Shown here piece by piece: positions 53,051-64,000 of a stretch of 64,000 bases of DNA. Source of the stretch: Herbaspirillum sp. (GTDB lineage Bacteria; Pseudomonadota; Gammaproteobacteria; Burkholderiales; Burkholderiaceae_D). Under the pieces are notes generated by a model. That model worked only from the letters and a program-made list of their open reading frames with translations. It did not search any database and had not been told where the DNA came from. Each line of letters opens with the position of its first letter. The stretch's first letter is position 1. The position numbers and the translations under genes were made by a program. Location of the stretch: contig JAQGLY010000008.1 of the NCBI GenBank assembly GCA_028292625.1, positions 62,001-126,000 on the forward strand, read 5' to 3'.

Positions 53051-53728
53051 ATGGCTATCATTCTGATCGTCGAAGATGAACCATCGATTGCCGAGCTGAT
53101 CGCGTTCACGCTCAAGGAAGCGGGCTGGACGGCGTGCGTCGTCAGTACCGCGGCCGCCGCCTGGGAATTCGTACAGCAGCGCACGCCGCAGGTGGTGGTG
53201 CTGGACTGGATGTTGCCGGACGGCACCGGCCTGCAATTGCTCTCCAAAATCCGCGCCGACCGTCAGTTGGCGCAGATCTCGGTCATCATGCTGACGGCCA
53301 AAAGCATGGAAGAAGACAAGTTGGCCGGGCTGGACAACGGCGCCGACGATTACCTCACCAAACCGTTTTCGCCGCGCGAACTGACGGCGCGGATCAAGGC
53401 GCTGATGCGCCGCAAGAGTCCGGAACATGCGCAGGAAGTGATGGTCGTGGGGCCGGTGGCGCTGGATCCGGCCAGTTTCTCGGTCACCTTGCACGACAAC
53501 AAGATCGATATCGATTTCGCCGAATTCAAATTATTGAAATTTTTCCTGGCGCACCCGGGGCGGGTGTTCTCCCGTAGCCAGTTATTGGATAAAGTGTGGG
53601 GAGATCACGTTGTGATTGAAGAACGCACGGTCGATGTACACGTGCTGCGCCTGCGCAAGTGCTTGCAGGACGCGGAATATTTGATCAAGACGGTGCGCAG
53701 CGTGGGTTACATGCTTTCGGAAAAATAA
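53051..53728 (+). CDS. phoB: phosphate regulon response regulator
   Basis: A 225-residue OmpR-type regulator. The receiver has acidic VEDEPS, phosphoacceptor Asp52 in VVVLDWMLPDG, Thr in MLTAKS and Lys in LTKPFSPREL. The winged-helix domain includes FKLLKFFLAHPGRVFSRSQL, VWGDHVVIEERTVDVHVLRL and TVRSVGYML. It should bind the two Pho boxes near 48.3 kb. Confidence 0.96.
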   Translation: MAIILIVEDEPSIAELIAFTLKEAGWTACVVSTAAAAWEFVQQRTPQVVVLDWMLPDGTGLQLLSKIRADRQLAQISVIMLTAKSMEEDKLAGLDNGADDYLTKPFSPRELTARIKALMRRKSPEHAQEVMVVGPVALDPASFSVTLHDNKIDIDFAEFKLLKFFLAHPGRVFSRSQLLDKVWGDHVVIEERTVDVHVLRLRKCLQDAEYLIKTVRSVGYMLSEK

Positions 53729-55018
53729 ATGAATCCTCAGGTGTTGTTTTGGGTGCCTGCAGCAGTGCGGGCATTTTTGTTTGCCGTGGCGGTTTCGGCG
53801 GTGTGGTGGGCCGCGGGAGTGGATTACGCGCTGCTGCTGGCGTTTGCCGGCATCGCCGCGCTGGCTTACACGCAATTGCATTATCTGTACCGGCTCAGCA
53901 TCTGGCTGGATAATCCGGATCGGGAAAAACTGCCCGACGGCTGGGGCGCATGGACCGATATCTTTGCCCGATTGTACCGGCTGCGGCGCGACGACGAACG
54001 CAATCGGACCGAGCTGACCGAATGGCTGACGCGTTTTCGCCAGGCCATGCATCTGCTGCCGGATGGCGTCGTCATCATGGACGACGTGCTGTTTCTGGAA
54101 TGGTGCAATCCGGCGGCGCAGGAGCACCTCGGGTTGGACCTGGCGCGCGACAAGGGTATGCGCGTCACCAATCTGATCCGCAATCCTGCGTTCATCGATT
54201 ACATCATCCTGGGCCGCTACGAGCAGCCGCTGACGATGGGGCTGCACGGCCGCAAGCTGGTGGTGCACATCATTCCTTTCGAAAACCGGCGCCAGATCGT
54301 GGTAACGCACGACGCCACCGAATCCGAACGCATCGACATGATGCGCCGCGACTTCATCGCCAATGCGTCGCATGAATTGCGCACGCCGTTGACCGTAATC
54401 AACGGTTTTCTCGAAATCGCGCTGGCGCAGCCGGATCTGGACCGCCAAGTGCGCAAATCCCATCTGCAATTGATGACCGAGCAGGGCAAGCGCATGCAGG
54501 GCCTGATCGGCGACATGCTGACGCTGACGCGGCTGGAGTCTCTCGATTATCCGATGCGGCCGGAGCGGGTGCATATACGGCCGCTGTTGGAAGGCATTCT
54601 GGAAGAGGCGAATGCATTGTCCAGCGGCCGTCATCGGATCACGCTGGATATCGACGGCCCCGATCTGAAAGGCAGCATCGACGAATTGCGCAGCGCGTTC
54701 AGCAATCTGGTGTCGAACGCGGTGCGCTACACGCCGGACGGCGGTGTCATCCGGATCAAGTGGCGGCAGGGGGCCGACAATCTGGTCTTTGAAGTGCAGG
54801 ACAACGGCATCGGCATCGCCGCCGAAGATATTTCGCGTCTGACCGAGCGCTTTTACCGGGTCGACAAAGGCCGTTCCCGCGATACCCAAGGCACCGGACT
54901 GGGCCTGGCGATCGTCAAGCACGTATTGCTGCGCCATTCGGCCACGCTGGTGATCGAATCGGCGCAGGACAAGGGCAGCAAATTCATGGCGGTGTTTTCG
55001 GCGGCGTCGATGGTTTGA
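53729..55018 (+). CDS. phoR: phosphate regulon sensor histidine kinase
   Basis: A 429-residue kinase with two N-terminal helices (residues ~10-30 and 33-52), a short linker, a PAS domain (about 100-190; LPDGVVIMDDVLFLEWCNPA), the HisKA box with His215 in NASHELRTPLTVINGFLE, and the ATPase motifs NLVSNAVRYTP, VQDNGIGI and GTGLGLAIVKHV. There is no periplasmic sensor domain, as usual in PhoR, which senses through PhoU and Pst. The ATG directly abuts the phoB stop. Confidence 0.96.
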   Translation: MNPQVLFWVPAAVRAFLFAVAVSAVWWAAGVDYALLLAFAGIAALAYTQLHYLYRLSIWLDNPDREKLPDGWGAWTDIFARLYRLRRDDERNRTELTEWLTRFRQAMHLLPDGVVIMDDVLFLEWCNPAAQEHLGLDLARDKGMRVTNLIRNPAFIDYIILGRYEQPLTMGLHGRKLVVHIIPFENRRQIVVTHDATESERIDMMRRDFIANASHELRTPLTVINGFLEIALAQPDLDRQVRKSHLQLMTEQGKRMQGLIGDMLTLTRLESLDYPMRPERVHIRPLLEGILEEANALSSGRHRITLDIDGPDLKGSIDELRSAFSNLVSNAVRYTPDGGVIRIKWRQGADNLVFEVQDNGIGIAAEDISRLTERFYRVDKGRSRDTQGTGLGLAIVKHVLLRHSATLVIESAQDKGSKFMAVFSAASMV

Positions 55019-55047
55019 GGCCGCCGGCTTTCAAACGCTTGCTTCGC

Positions 55048-55893
55048 TTATGCGTTCACGGTTCGCTGCCGCTGTTCGCCCAGTCCTTCGATGCCGAGAT
55101 GCACGATCTGGCCCGCCTTTAGATAAACCGGATGCGGTTTGACGCCCATGCCGACGCCGGACGGCGTGCCGGTCGCGATCACATCGCCGGGCTGCAGGCT
55201 CATGAAGCGGCTCATATAGGAAACGATGAAAGGCACGTTGAAGATCATCGTGCTGGTATTGGCGTTCTGATAGCGTTTGCCGTCGACTTCCAGCCACATT
55301 TTCAAATTGCCGGGATCGGACATTTCGTCCCGGGTCACCAGCCACGGTCCGATCGGCGCGAAGGTATCGCAGCCCTTGCCCTTGTCCCAGGTGCCGCCGA
55401 GCTCCAGCTGAAATGCGCGCTCCGATACGTCGTTGATGATGCAATAGCCGGCGACGTGGTTGAGCGCGTCGGCCTCGTCGATGTAGCTGCCGCAGGTGCC
55501 GATGACCACGCCCAGTTCGATTTCCCAGTCGGTCTTTTGAGCGCCGCGCGGAATTTTCAGATCGTCATTCGGGCCGCATACCGACGACGTCCATTTGCTG
55601 AAAATCACGGGTTCGGTAGGAATCGGCAAACCGGCTTCGATAGCGTGATCCGTGTAATTCAAACCGGTGCAAATCAGTTTGCCGATATTGCCGACACACG
55701 CGCCTATGCGCGGATTGCCGTCGACTTGCGGCAGCGTCGTCGGATCCAGCGCGCTCAGCCGGGCCAGCGTGGCCGCATCGAGCGCGGCGCCATTGACGTC
55801 ATGGATGTGGGCTGACAGATCGCGGATGCGGCCGGTTGAATCCAGCAAACCCGGCTTTTCCTGGCCGGATTGACCGTAGCGTAGCAATTTCAT
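55048..55893 (-). CDS. FAH-family hydrolase (ureidoglycolate lyase-like)
   Basis: A 281-residue protein of the fumarylacetoacetate hydrolase fold: LICTGLNYTDHAIEAGLPIP (residues ~73-92), SVCGPNDDL, TDWEIELGVVIG with two acidic metal ligands, YCIINDVSERAFQLE, GCDTFAPIGPWLVT and PGDVIATGTPSGVGMG. Close relatives are annotated ureidoglycolate lyase or 2-hydroxyhepta-diene-dioate isomerase, but the true substrate is rarely tested. It converges on phoR and stands alone. Confidence 0.88.
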   Translation of the reverse strand: MKLLRYGQSGQEKPGLLDSTGRIRDLSAHIHDVNGAALDAATLARLSALDPTTLPQVDGNPRIGACVGNIGKLICTGLNYTDHAIEAGLPIPTEPVIFSKWTSSVCGPNDDLKIPRGAQKTDWEIELGVVIGTCGSYIDEADALNHVAGYCIINDVSERAFQLELGGTWDKGKGCDTFAPIGPWLVTRDEMSDPGNLKMWLEVDGKRYQNANTSTMIFNVPFIVSYMSRFMSLQPGDVIATGTPSGVGMGVKPHPVYLKAGQIVHLGIEGLGEQRQRTVNA

Positions 55894-56035
55894 TGACGTT
55901 CCTATATTTCATGGGTTGATGAGCGGCGGCCGCCGCAGACGCCATGATATCCAACTATACCGTGGCGCGTGCGTGACGTTTTCCTGGCGGATTTTTGTGG
56001 TTTAATCCGCCCATCGTTTTTTTTCATTCTTATTT

Positions 56036-56959
56036 ATGGCTATCGTTTCCTTCGCCCGCCGTGCGGTTCTGACGCTGGCGGGCATCGCCTTAGGCGCCTG
56101 CTCCACCTTCACCTCCACGCCCGCGCCGCAAGCGCATGCCCCCGGCGCCCTGCCGGCGGCAGCCGCCAGACCGATCAAAATCGGCTTGGCGCTGGGCGGC
56201 GGCGCGGCGCGCGGCTTTGCCCATATCGGCGTGATCAAGGCGCTGGAATCGCAGGGCATCGTGCCTGATATCGTGGTCGGCACCAGCGCCGGCAGTCTGG
56301 TCGGCGCGCTGTACGCCGCGGGCAATGACGGATTTGCATTGCAGAAAATGGCGCTGACGATGGACGAGGCGGCGATTTCGGATTGGTCGGTGCCGTTTTT
56401 CGCGAAAGTCAGCGGCGTGTTCAAGGGCGAGGCGATCCAGCAATACGTGAATCGCAGCGTCAACAATGCAACCATCGAAAAATTGAAAATCCCGTTCGGC
56501 GCGGTGGCGACCGATCTGAACAGCGGGAAGGCCATCCTGTTTCAACGGGGCAATACCGGTCTGGCGGTGCGTGCGTCTTCGGCTGTGCCGGGGGTGTTTC
56601 AGCCAGTCCGCATCGGCGAGCATCAGTATGTCGACGGCGGGCTGGTGGCGCCGGTGCCGGTCCGCTTTGCGCGGGAGATGGGCGCCGATTTTGTGATCGC
56701 GGTGAATATTTCCGCGCAACCGGGCGTGCAATCGGCGGCGAGTTCGGTCGAGGTCATGCTGCAGTCTTTCGCGATCATGGGACAGAGCATCAACGCTTAT
56801 CAGCTGCAGGACGCCGATGTCGTGATCACGCCGGAACTCGGCAATATGCGGGGTAACGATTTCAATAGCCGCAACAGCGCGATCTTGTCGGGCGAGCAGG
56901 CCGGCATGGCGGCGATCGCCGAGATCAAACGCAAGCTGAACGAAAAACGCGCCCGCTGA
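56036..56959 (+). CDS. patatin-like phospholipase lipoprotein
   Basis: A 307-residue protein with a lipoprotein signal (VLTLAGIALGAC, Cys near residue 22) and a patatin domain: oxyanion hole GLALGGGAARGFAHIG (about residue 48), nucleophile Ser in VGTSAGSLVGALYA, and the catalytic Asp in YVDGGLVAPVPV. It resembles RssA-type proteins and probably hydrolyses lipid acyl esters at the membrane. The stop codon lies in the loop of a terminator. Confidence 0.92.
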   Translation: MAIVSFARRAVLTLAGIALGACSTFTSTPAPQAHAPGALPAAAARPIKIGLALGGGAARGFAHIGVIKALESQGIVPDIVVGTSAGSLVGALYAAGNDGFALQKMALTMDEAAISDWSVPFFAKVSGVFKGEAIQQYVNRSVNNATIEKLKIPFGAVATDLNSGKAILFQRGNTGLAVRASSAVPGVFQPVRIGEHQYVDGGLVAPVPVRFAREMGADFVIAVNISAQPGVQSAASSVEVMLQSFAIMGQSINAYQLQDADVVITPELGNMRGNDFNSRNSAILSGEQAGMAAIAEIKRKLNEKRAR

Positions 56960-56977
56960 TGATTGGCGGGCGCGTTT
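56945..56977. terminator. bidirectional intrinsic terminator overlapping the patatin stop codon
   Basis: A perfect 12-bp stem AAACGCGCCCGC/GCGGGCGCGTTT with a 9-base loop that contains the TGA of the patatin gene. On the minus strand the stem is followed by five T, so it terminates the NlpC/P60 gene; on the plus strand by three T. Confidence 0.75.
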
Positions 56978-57013
56978 CGGAATGCGGGAAGGCTGGCGTA
57001 GCGGGAGGATGGA

Positions 57014-57610
57014 TCAGTTGCCGCTTTGATCCTGCCCATGTTCGTTCTGATCGTCGGCCTCGATGATGCGGCGGGCGCCGTTGAAGCGTTTCTTCCAATA
57101 CGCGATGTCCATGCTCTCGATACGCACTTCGCCGCCGGTGGAAGGGGAGTGGATGAATTTGGAATCGCCGAGATAAATCCCGACATGCGAAAAGCCGCGG
57201 CGCAATGTATTGTAGAACACCAGGTCGCCCGGTTTCAGATCGTGCTTATCCACTTTCTCGCCGACCCGGCTGATTTCGGCGGAGGTGCGCGGCAACTGGG
57301 TGCCCAGAGCGACTTTATAGACATATTGCACCAGGCCGCTGCAATCCAGACCCTTATCGGGAGAATTGCCGCCGTAACGGTATTTGATGCCGATCATGCT
57401 CATCGCTTCGACCGCCAGATCCGAGGCGCGGCTGGTGACGCGATCGGTCATGTCGTGCAATCTCGTTAATGCCTTCTGCGTTTTGCTTTGGGGCGCCTGC
57501 AGCGGAACGGGGTCAATGGCCCATGCGGAACATGTCATCCACAATCCTGCTGCCAAAATGCTGGCTTGTGCCAAAATTTTGATCTGGGATACAGGATGTT
57601 TTAGTGACAT
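57014..57610 (-). CDS. NlpC/P60 family cell-wall hydrolase
   Basis: A 198-residue exported protein (signal peptide ending near AWA-IDP) with one NlpC/P60 domain: KYRYGGNSPDKGLDCSGLVQ with the catalytic Cys near residue 92, SHVGIYLGD with the His near 144, and a polar third residue after IHSPSTGG. These enzymes cut peptidoglycan peptide bonds between D-Glu and meso-diaminopimelate. No SH3 or LysM domain is present. The start at 57610 gives a normal signal peptide. Confidence 0.92.
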   Translation of the reverse strand: MSLKHPVSQIKILAQASILAAGLWMTCSAWAIDPVPLQAPQSKTQKALTRLHDMTDRVTSRASDLAVEAMSMIGIKYRYGGNSPDKGLDCSGLVQYVYKVALGTQLPRTSAEISRVGEKVDKHDLKPGDLVFYNTLRRGFSHVGIYLGDSKFIHSPSTGGEVRIESMDIAYWKKRFNGARRIIEADDQNEHGQDQSGN

Positions 57611-57863
57611 GCGGGGCTCTTTCCAAAAACGATAGGAGAATGTAATGGATAAGGGCCGTGTATGTCCACTTGAAAAGAGTAACAGGGTCGGAAAAAGTTC
57701 CGCCGAAAACCGAAGAAAAACTGAAAAATCGCGAGATGGGTGAAAATAGCGCGGTGAACGGCGCATTTTGGCCGCTTTTGCGAAAATATTGTCACCTTGA
57801 ATACCGCAGGTCCGCAAGCTGAAATAAAAAACGTACAATCGAGACTTTTTGACAGGAGACATC

Positions 57864-58271
57864 ATGCAAGCGCGCCCATTTCTGACTTTGGACGATGTAA
57901 AGAAAATCGCCGCGGCGGCCGAGGCGGAAGCCAAGGCGAATAACTGGGCGGTGGCCATCGCGATCGTCGATGGGGGCGGCCATTTGATGTGGTTCCAGCG
58001 ACTGGACGGCGTCGCGCCGATTTCATCGCAGATCGCGCCGGCGAAGGCCCGCTCCGCCGCGTTGGGTTGTCGTGAAAGCAAGATTTATGAGGATATCGTC
58101 AACAACGGGCGTTACTCCTTCCTCAGCGTTCCCGGCGATTTCGCCTTTCTCGAAGGTGGCGTGCCGGTGATGATCGACGGCCATTGCATAGGCGCTGTAG
58201 GAGTGTCCGGCGTGAAATCGGCGGAAGATGCGCAGATCGCCAAGGCAGGCATCGCCGCGCTGAGCCTATAA
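57864..58271 (+). CDS. GlcG/HbpS-family protein
   Basis: A 135-residue protein of the GlcG/HbpS/PduO-C fold: LTLDDVKKIAAAAEAEAKAN at the start, VAIAIVDGGGHLMWFQRLDG and a C-terminal GHCIGAVGVSGVKSAEDAQI. CAGGAG precedes the ATG. Some members bind heme or cobalamin; others occur beside oxidases and isocyanide or glycolate genes. Its role here is unknown. Confidence 0.9.
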   Translation: MQARPFLTLDDVKKIAAAAEAEAKANNWAVAIAIVDGGGHLMWFQRLDGVAPISSQIAPAKARSAALGCRESKIYEDIVNNGRYSFLSVPGDFAFLEGGVPVMIDGHCIGAVGVSGVKSAEDAQIAKAGIAALSL

Positions 58272-58379
58272 TTTCGCGGTCCGCCGGGGGAGGGCCCGCT
58301 CGCCGCGGTTTCCGGCCGGAATTGTGTCGGACCGGGCTGTTTTACTGCGTTGGTGACGGATAATCAGGCGATCGGGCAA

Positions 58380-58408
58380 TTGCCGGAGAAGGCCTTCTGC
58401 GCTATAAT
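58380..58408 (+). promoter_or_regulatory. carAB promoter
   Basis: TTGCCG (58380-58385) and a perfect TATAAT (58403-58408) with a 17-base spacer form a strong sigma-70-type promoter. The start would be near 58415, giving an untranslated leader of about 165 bases before carA. Confidence 0.75.
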
Positions 58409-58414
58409 TGTTCG

Positions 58415-58580
58415 GTTTAGCTAATTTTATCCCGCCCCTAGCGCATACCACTCCATATCGTCTCAAAAAGACTTAAAAAACGTTCGACGGGATCGCCGTG
58501 CCTACCCACACGGCTCCGTTCGATGCTTGATAACGGTCATTCTGGCGCAGCTAGCGGCGGTAACAACATCAGGAGTTACC
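58415..58580 (+). promoter_or_regulatory. carA untranslated leader with stem-loop
   Basis: Within this leader a stem pairs GCCGTG with CACGGC and flanking ACGG with CCGT (around 58487-58520). Leaders of pyrimidine genes often hold attenuation or pyrimidine-sensing elements. I see no T run after the stem, so any control is more likely translational or by start-site switching. Confidence 0.4.
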
Positions 58581-59736
58581 TTGCTGCCATTTTTATCTGG
58601 CCCCACCGTTCCAGCCATCCTCGCGTTAGCCGACGGGACGATTTTCCAGGGGTTTTCCATTGGCGCTGCCGGCGAGACCACCGGCGAAGTCGTCTTTAAT
58701 ACGGCGATGACCGGGTATCAGGAAATCCTCACCGATCCCAGCTACAGCCGCCAGATCGTCACACTGACTTATCCGCATATCGGCAATACCGGCGTCAACG
58801 CCGAAGATGTCGAGTCCACCAAAATCCATGCCGCCGGCCTGATCATCAAGGATCTGCCGCGTCTGGTGTCCAATTTCCGCAGCACCCAAACATTGAACGA
58901 CTATCTGGCCGACGGCAATATCATCGCCATCGCCGGTATCGACACGCGCATGCTGACCCGCATCCTGCGCGAAAAAGGCGCGCAGAGCGGCGCGATCGTG
59001 GCCGGCAATACCGATATCGCCGCCGCCACCGCCAAGGCGCTGGAACTGGCGCGCGCCTTCCCCGGCCTGGCCGGCATGGATCTGGCGAAGGAAGTGTCGA
59101 CCAAACAGGCGTACAACTGGACCGAAACCGAGTGGAAGCTGGGCTCCGGCTACGGTCAGCAGATCACCCCCAAATATCACGTCGTGGCCTTCGACTACGG
59201 CGTCAAATTCAATATCCTGCGCATGCTGGCGCAACGCGGCTGCAAGATCACCGTGCTGCCGGCGCAGGCCTCCGCGGCCGACGCGCTGGCGCTGAATCCG
59301 GACGGTATTTTCCTGTCCAACGGACCTGGCGACCCGGAGCCTTGCGACTACGCGATCGCGGCCACTAAAACGCTGATCGACGCCGGCATTCCGACTTTCG
59401 GCATCTGCCTCGGCCATCAGATCATGGGTCTGGCTTCCGGCGCCAAAACGCTGAAGATGAAGTTCGGCCATCACGGCGCCAATCATCCGGTCCAGGATCT
59501 CGACAGCAAAAAAGTTCTGATTACTTCGCAAAACCACGGCTTCGCCGTCGACCCGGCCACGCTGCCGGCCAATTGCCGCGTCACGCATGTGTCGCTGTTC
59601 GACGGCTCGCTGCAGGGTTTCGCCCGTACCGATCAACCCGCGTTCTGCTTCCAGGGGCATCCCGAAGCATCGCCCGGACCGCATGACATTGCCCCGCTGT
59701 TCGATCAATTCGTGGCAATGATGGAGAACAAGAAAA

Positions 59737-59744
<8 letters not shown>
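58581..59744 (+). CDS. carA: carbamoyl-phosphate synthase small subunit
   Basis: A 387-residue glutaminase subunit. The TTG at 58581 is chosen as start because AGGAG lies five bases upstream and the resulting N terminus ([20 protein letters not shown]) fits the family. The C-terminal glutamine amidotransferase has the nucleophile Cys in [11 protein letters not shown], plus QNHGFAVD and the His/Glu in [11 protein letters not shown]. It supplies ammonia to CarB for arginine and pyrimidine synthesis. The stop overlaps carB by eight bases. Confidence 0.95.
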
Positions 59745-62970
<3,226 letters not shown>

Positions 62971-62994
62971 GTCTCACATATTCACCTGCCAAGT

Positions 62995-63036
62995 CACAGA
63001 GGGCACCAGGAGTTCCGGTGCCCTCTGTGGCTTTTT
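62995..63036 (+). terminator. intrinsic terminator between carB and greA
   Basis: A perfect 13-bp stem (62995-63007 with 63017-63029), a 9-base loop and GCTTTTT. It ends the carAB transcript and lies only 17 bases before the greA start codon, so any greA transcript starting upstream must read through it. Confidence 0.9.
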
Positions 63037-63053
63037 AACTTTGAGCGCAAAAC

Positions 63054-63530
63054 ATGAATTCGATTCCATTGACCAAACATGGCGCAGAGCTTCTGAAAGA
63101 AGAGTTGCATCGTCTGAAAACCAAGGACCGTCCTTCGGTCATTAGCGCGATCGCCGAAGCGCGCGCGCATGGCGACCTGTCGGAAAATGCCGATTACGAC
63201 GCCGCCAAGGAGCGCCAGAGTTTTATCGAGGGCCGCATCGCCGATATCGAAGGCAAGCTGGGCGCCGCGCTGATTATCGATCCGACCACGCTCCATGCGG
63301 ACGGCCGGGTGGTGTTCGCGTCGACTGTCGATCTGGAAAATCTGGAAACCGGCGAGCGGGTGACTTATCAGGTGGTCGGCACCGACGAGGCTGACATCAA
63401 GGACGCGAAAGTATCGGTGACTTCACCGATCGCGCGGGCCCTGATCGGCAAAAGCGCAGGCGACGTGGTCGGCGTCGAAGCGCCGTCCGGTCTGCGCGAA
63501 TATGAAATTCTGGAAGTGCGCTACGTCTGA
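63054..63530 (+). CDS. greA: transcription elongation factor GreA
   Basis: A 158-residue factor with the N-terminal coiled coil ([31 protein letters not shown] [20 protein letters not shown] with the acidic tip) and a C-terminal FKBP-like domain ([31 protein letters not shown]). It rescues backtracked RNA polymerase by stimulating transcript cleavage. No strong ribosome binding site precedes the ATG. Confidence 0.97.
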   Translation: MNSIPLTKHGAELLKEELHRLKTKDRPSVISAIAEARAHGDLSENADYDAAKERQSFIEGRIADIEGKLGAALIIDPTTLHADGRVVFASTVDLENLETGERVTYQVVGTDEADIKDAKVSVTSPIARALIGKSAGDVVGVEAPSGLREYEILEVRYV

Positions 63531-63575
63531 GATGCGTCCGGACAGGCATTTAAAGGATGCCCTCGCCGTATCGGT

Positions 63576-64000
63576 TTATTTCGCTCCGAGCGACGATTTT
63601 TTCGCGCTTTTCTGACGCGGTTTGGCGCGTTTGATCGAACCGCCGGCGGTGACGCGTTCGTTTCCCTTGACCATGACTTTGGTGACCGACGGCCGTTTGG
63701 TGCCGCTGGCGCTCGGCTTGACGATGGTGACTTCGCGCATGCCGCGTCCGCTGGTGCCGCTGCGTCCTGCCTTTTCTTCGGCTTGCGGACGGTAGATCAC
63801 CAGCAGCTTGCCGATATGCTGGATCGGCAATGCCGACAGCTTTTCGCAAATGGCTTCGTACATGTCGATGCGGGCCTGCCGGTCGTCGCCGAAGACGCGG
63901 ATTTTGATCAATCCATGCGAATTGAGGCTGGCATCGATTTCCTTGAGCACGGACGGCGTCATGCCGGCTTCGCCGATCATCACAACAGGGTTGAGCGCAT
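63576..64000 (-). CDS. yhbY: YhbY-type CRM-domain RNA-binding protein (5' end outside window)
   Basis: The frame stays open to the window end and reads ALNPVVMIGEAGMTPSVLKE, GLIKIRVFGDDRQARIDMYE and IGKLLVIYRP, the CRM domain of YhbY, a protein bound to pre-50S ribosomal subunits. A long basic tail (SIKRAKPRQKSAKKSSLGAK) extends past the usual end, common in Burkholderiales. Only the first residues are cut off. It converges on greA. Confidence 0.92.
   Translation of the reverse strand, partial: ALNPVVMIGEAGMTPSVLKEIDASLNSHGLIKIRVFGDDRQARIDMYEAICEKLSALPIQHIGKLLVIYRPQAEEKAGRSGTSGRGMREVTIVKPSASGTKRPSVTKVMVKGNERVTAGGSIKRAKPRQKSAKKSSLGAK

Overview
The window looks like the chromosome of a betaproteobacterium of the order Burkholderiales, most likely Oxalobacteraceae. 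This rests on the gene order (pstSCAB-phoU-phoB-phoR next to ppk-sixA; carA-carB-greA facing yhbY; a pilVWX-pilE-fimT operon beside ribD-ribE), on moderately high GC, on Bug-type tripartite tricarboxylate transport (TTT) genes and on a PEP-CTERM protein. I assign no species. No rRNA, tRNA or CRISPR array was seen.

Layout. 0-4.3 kb: end of a DoxX-like gene, cupin, SMP-30 lactonase and two-domain VOC protein in one coupled run, then a BrkB/YihY membrane protein and a zeta-class glutathione transferase. 4.4-7.9 kb: a TonB-dependent receptor with a clear promoter and paired operator-like repeats, then pobA. 8-10.4 kb: decayed sequence, with a glycosyltransferase remnant, an AraC regulator and a scrap of cysC. 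10.3-18.6 kb: a GntR regulator divergent from a catabolic operon (FAH-family enzyme, TctC, two-subunit molybdenum hydroxylase, a leaderless ModA-like protein, TctB, TctA). 18.6-28.1 kb: an accessory segment bracketed by near-identical short direct repeats. It holds head-to-head remnants of an SDR and a VanB-type reductase, a PEP-CTERM protein, a TRAP-transporter catabolic cluster (two paralogous binding proteins, fused DctQM, GntR, a PEP-mutase-fold protein, an HpcH aldolase) and an IS21-type istA remnant. 28.1-40.2 kb: a long minus-strand run with ribE, ribD, minor pilins, a secreted protein, a phospholipase D lipoprotein, an S4 protein, a YpfJ-type zinc peptidase, exonuclease I, a lipoprotein, an ABM-domain protein and 3-hydroxybutyrate dehydrogenase.

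40.4-55 kb is a phosphate-starvation neighbourhood. It has an OlsB-like acyltransferase, a PlcP-like metallophosphoesterase and an Agt-like glycosyltransferase (membrane lipid remodelling), then ppk-sixA and pstSCAB-phoUBR with Pho boxes on both divergent arms. Within it, between the lipid genes and sixA, lies the most unusual gene: a 748-residue protein with pentapeptide repeats and a C-terminal region matching the Salmonella SopA / E. coli NleL family of HECT-like E3 ubiquitin ligases, which are type III effectors. 55-64 kb: a second FAH-family enzyme, a patatin lipoprotein, an NlpC/P60 hydrolase, a GlcG/HbpS-like protein, carAB with its own promoter and leader, greA and a partial yhbY.

Functionally the window combines housekeeping blocks (pyrimidine/arginine, riboflavin, phosphate) with three catabolic modules and an effector-like gene. 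Coordinates of starts reflect my choice of start codon where a ribosome binding site or domain boundary decided it. All homology calls are from reading the protein sequences, not from searches.
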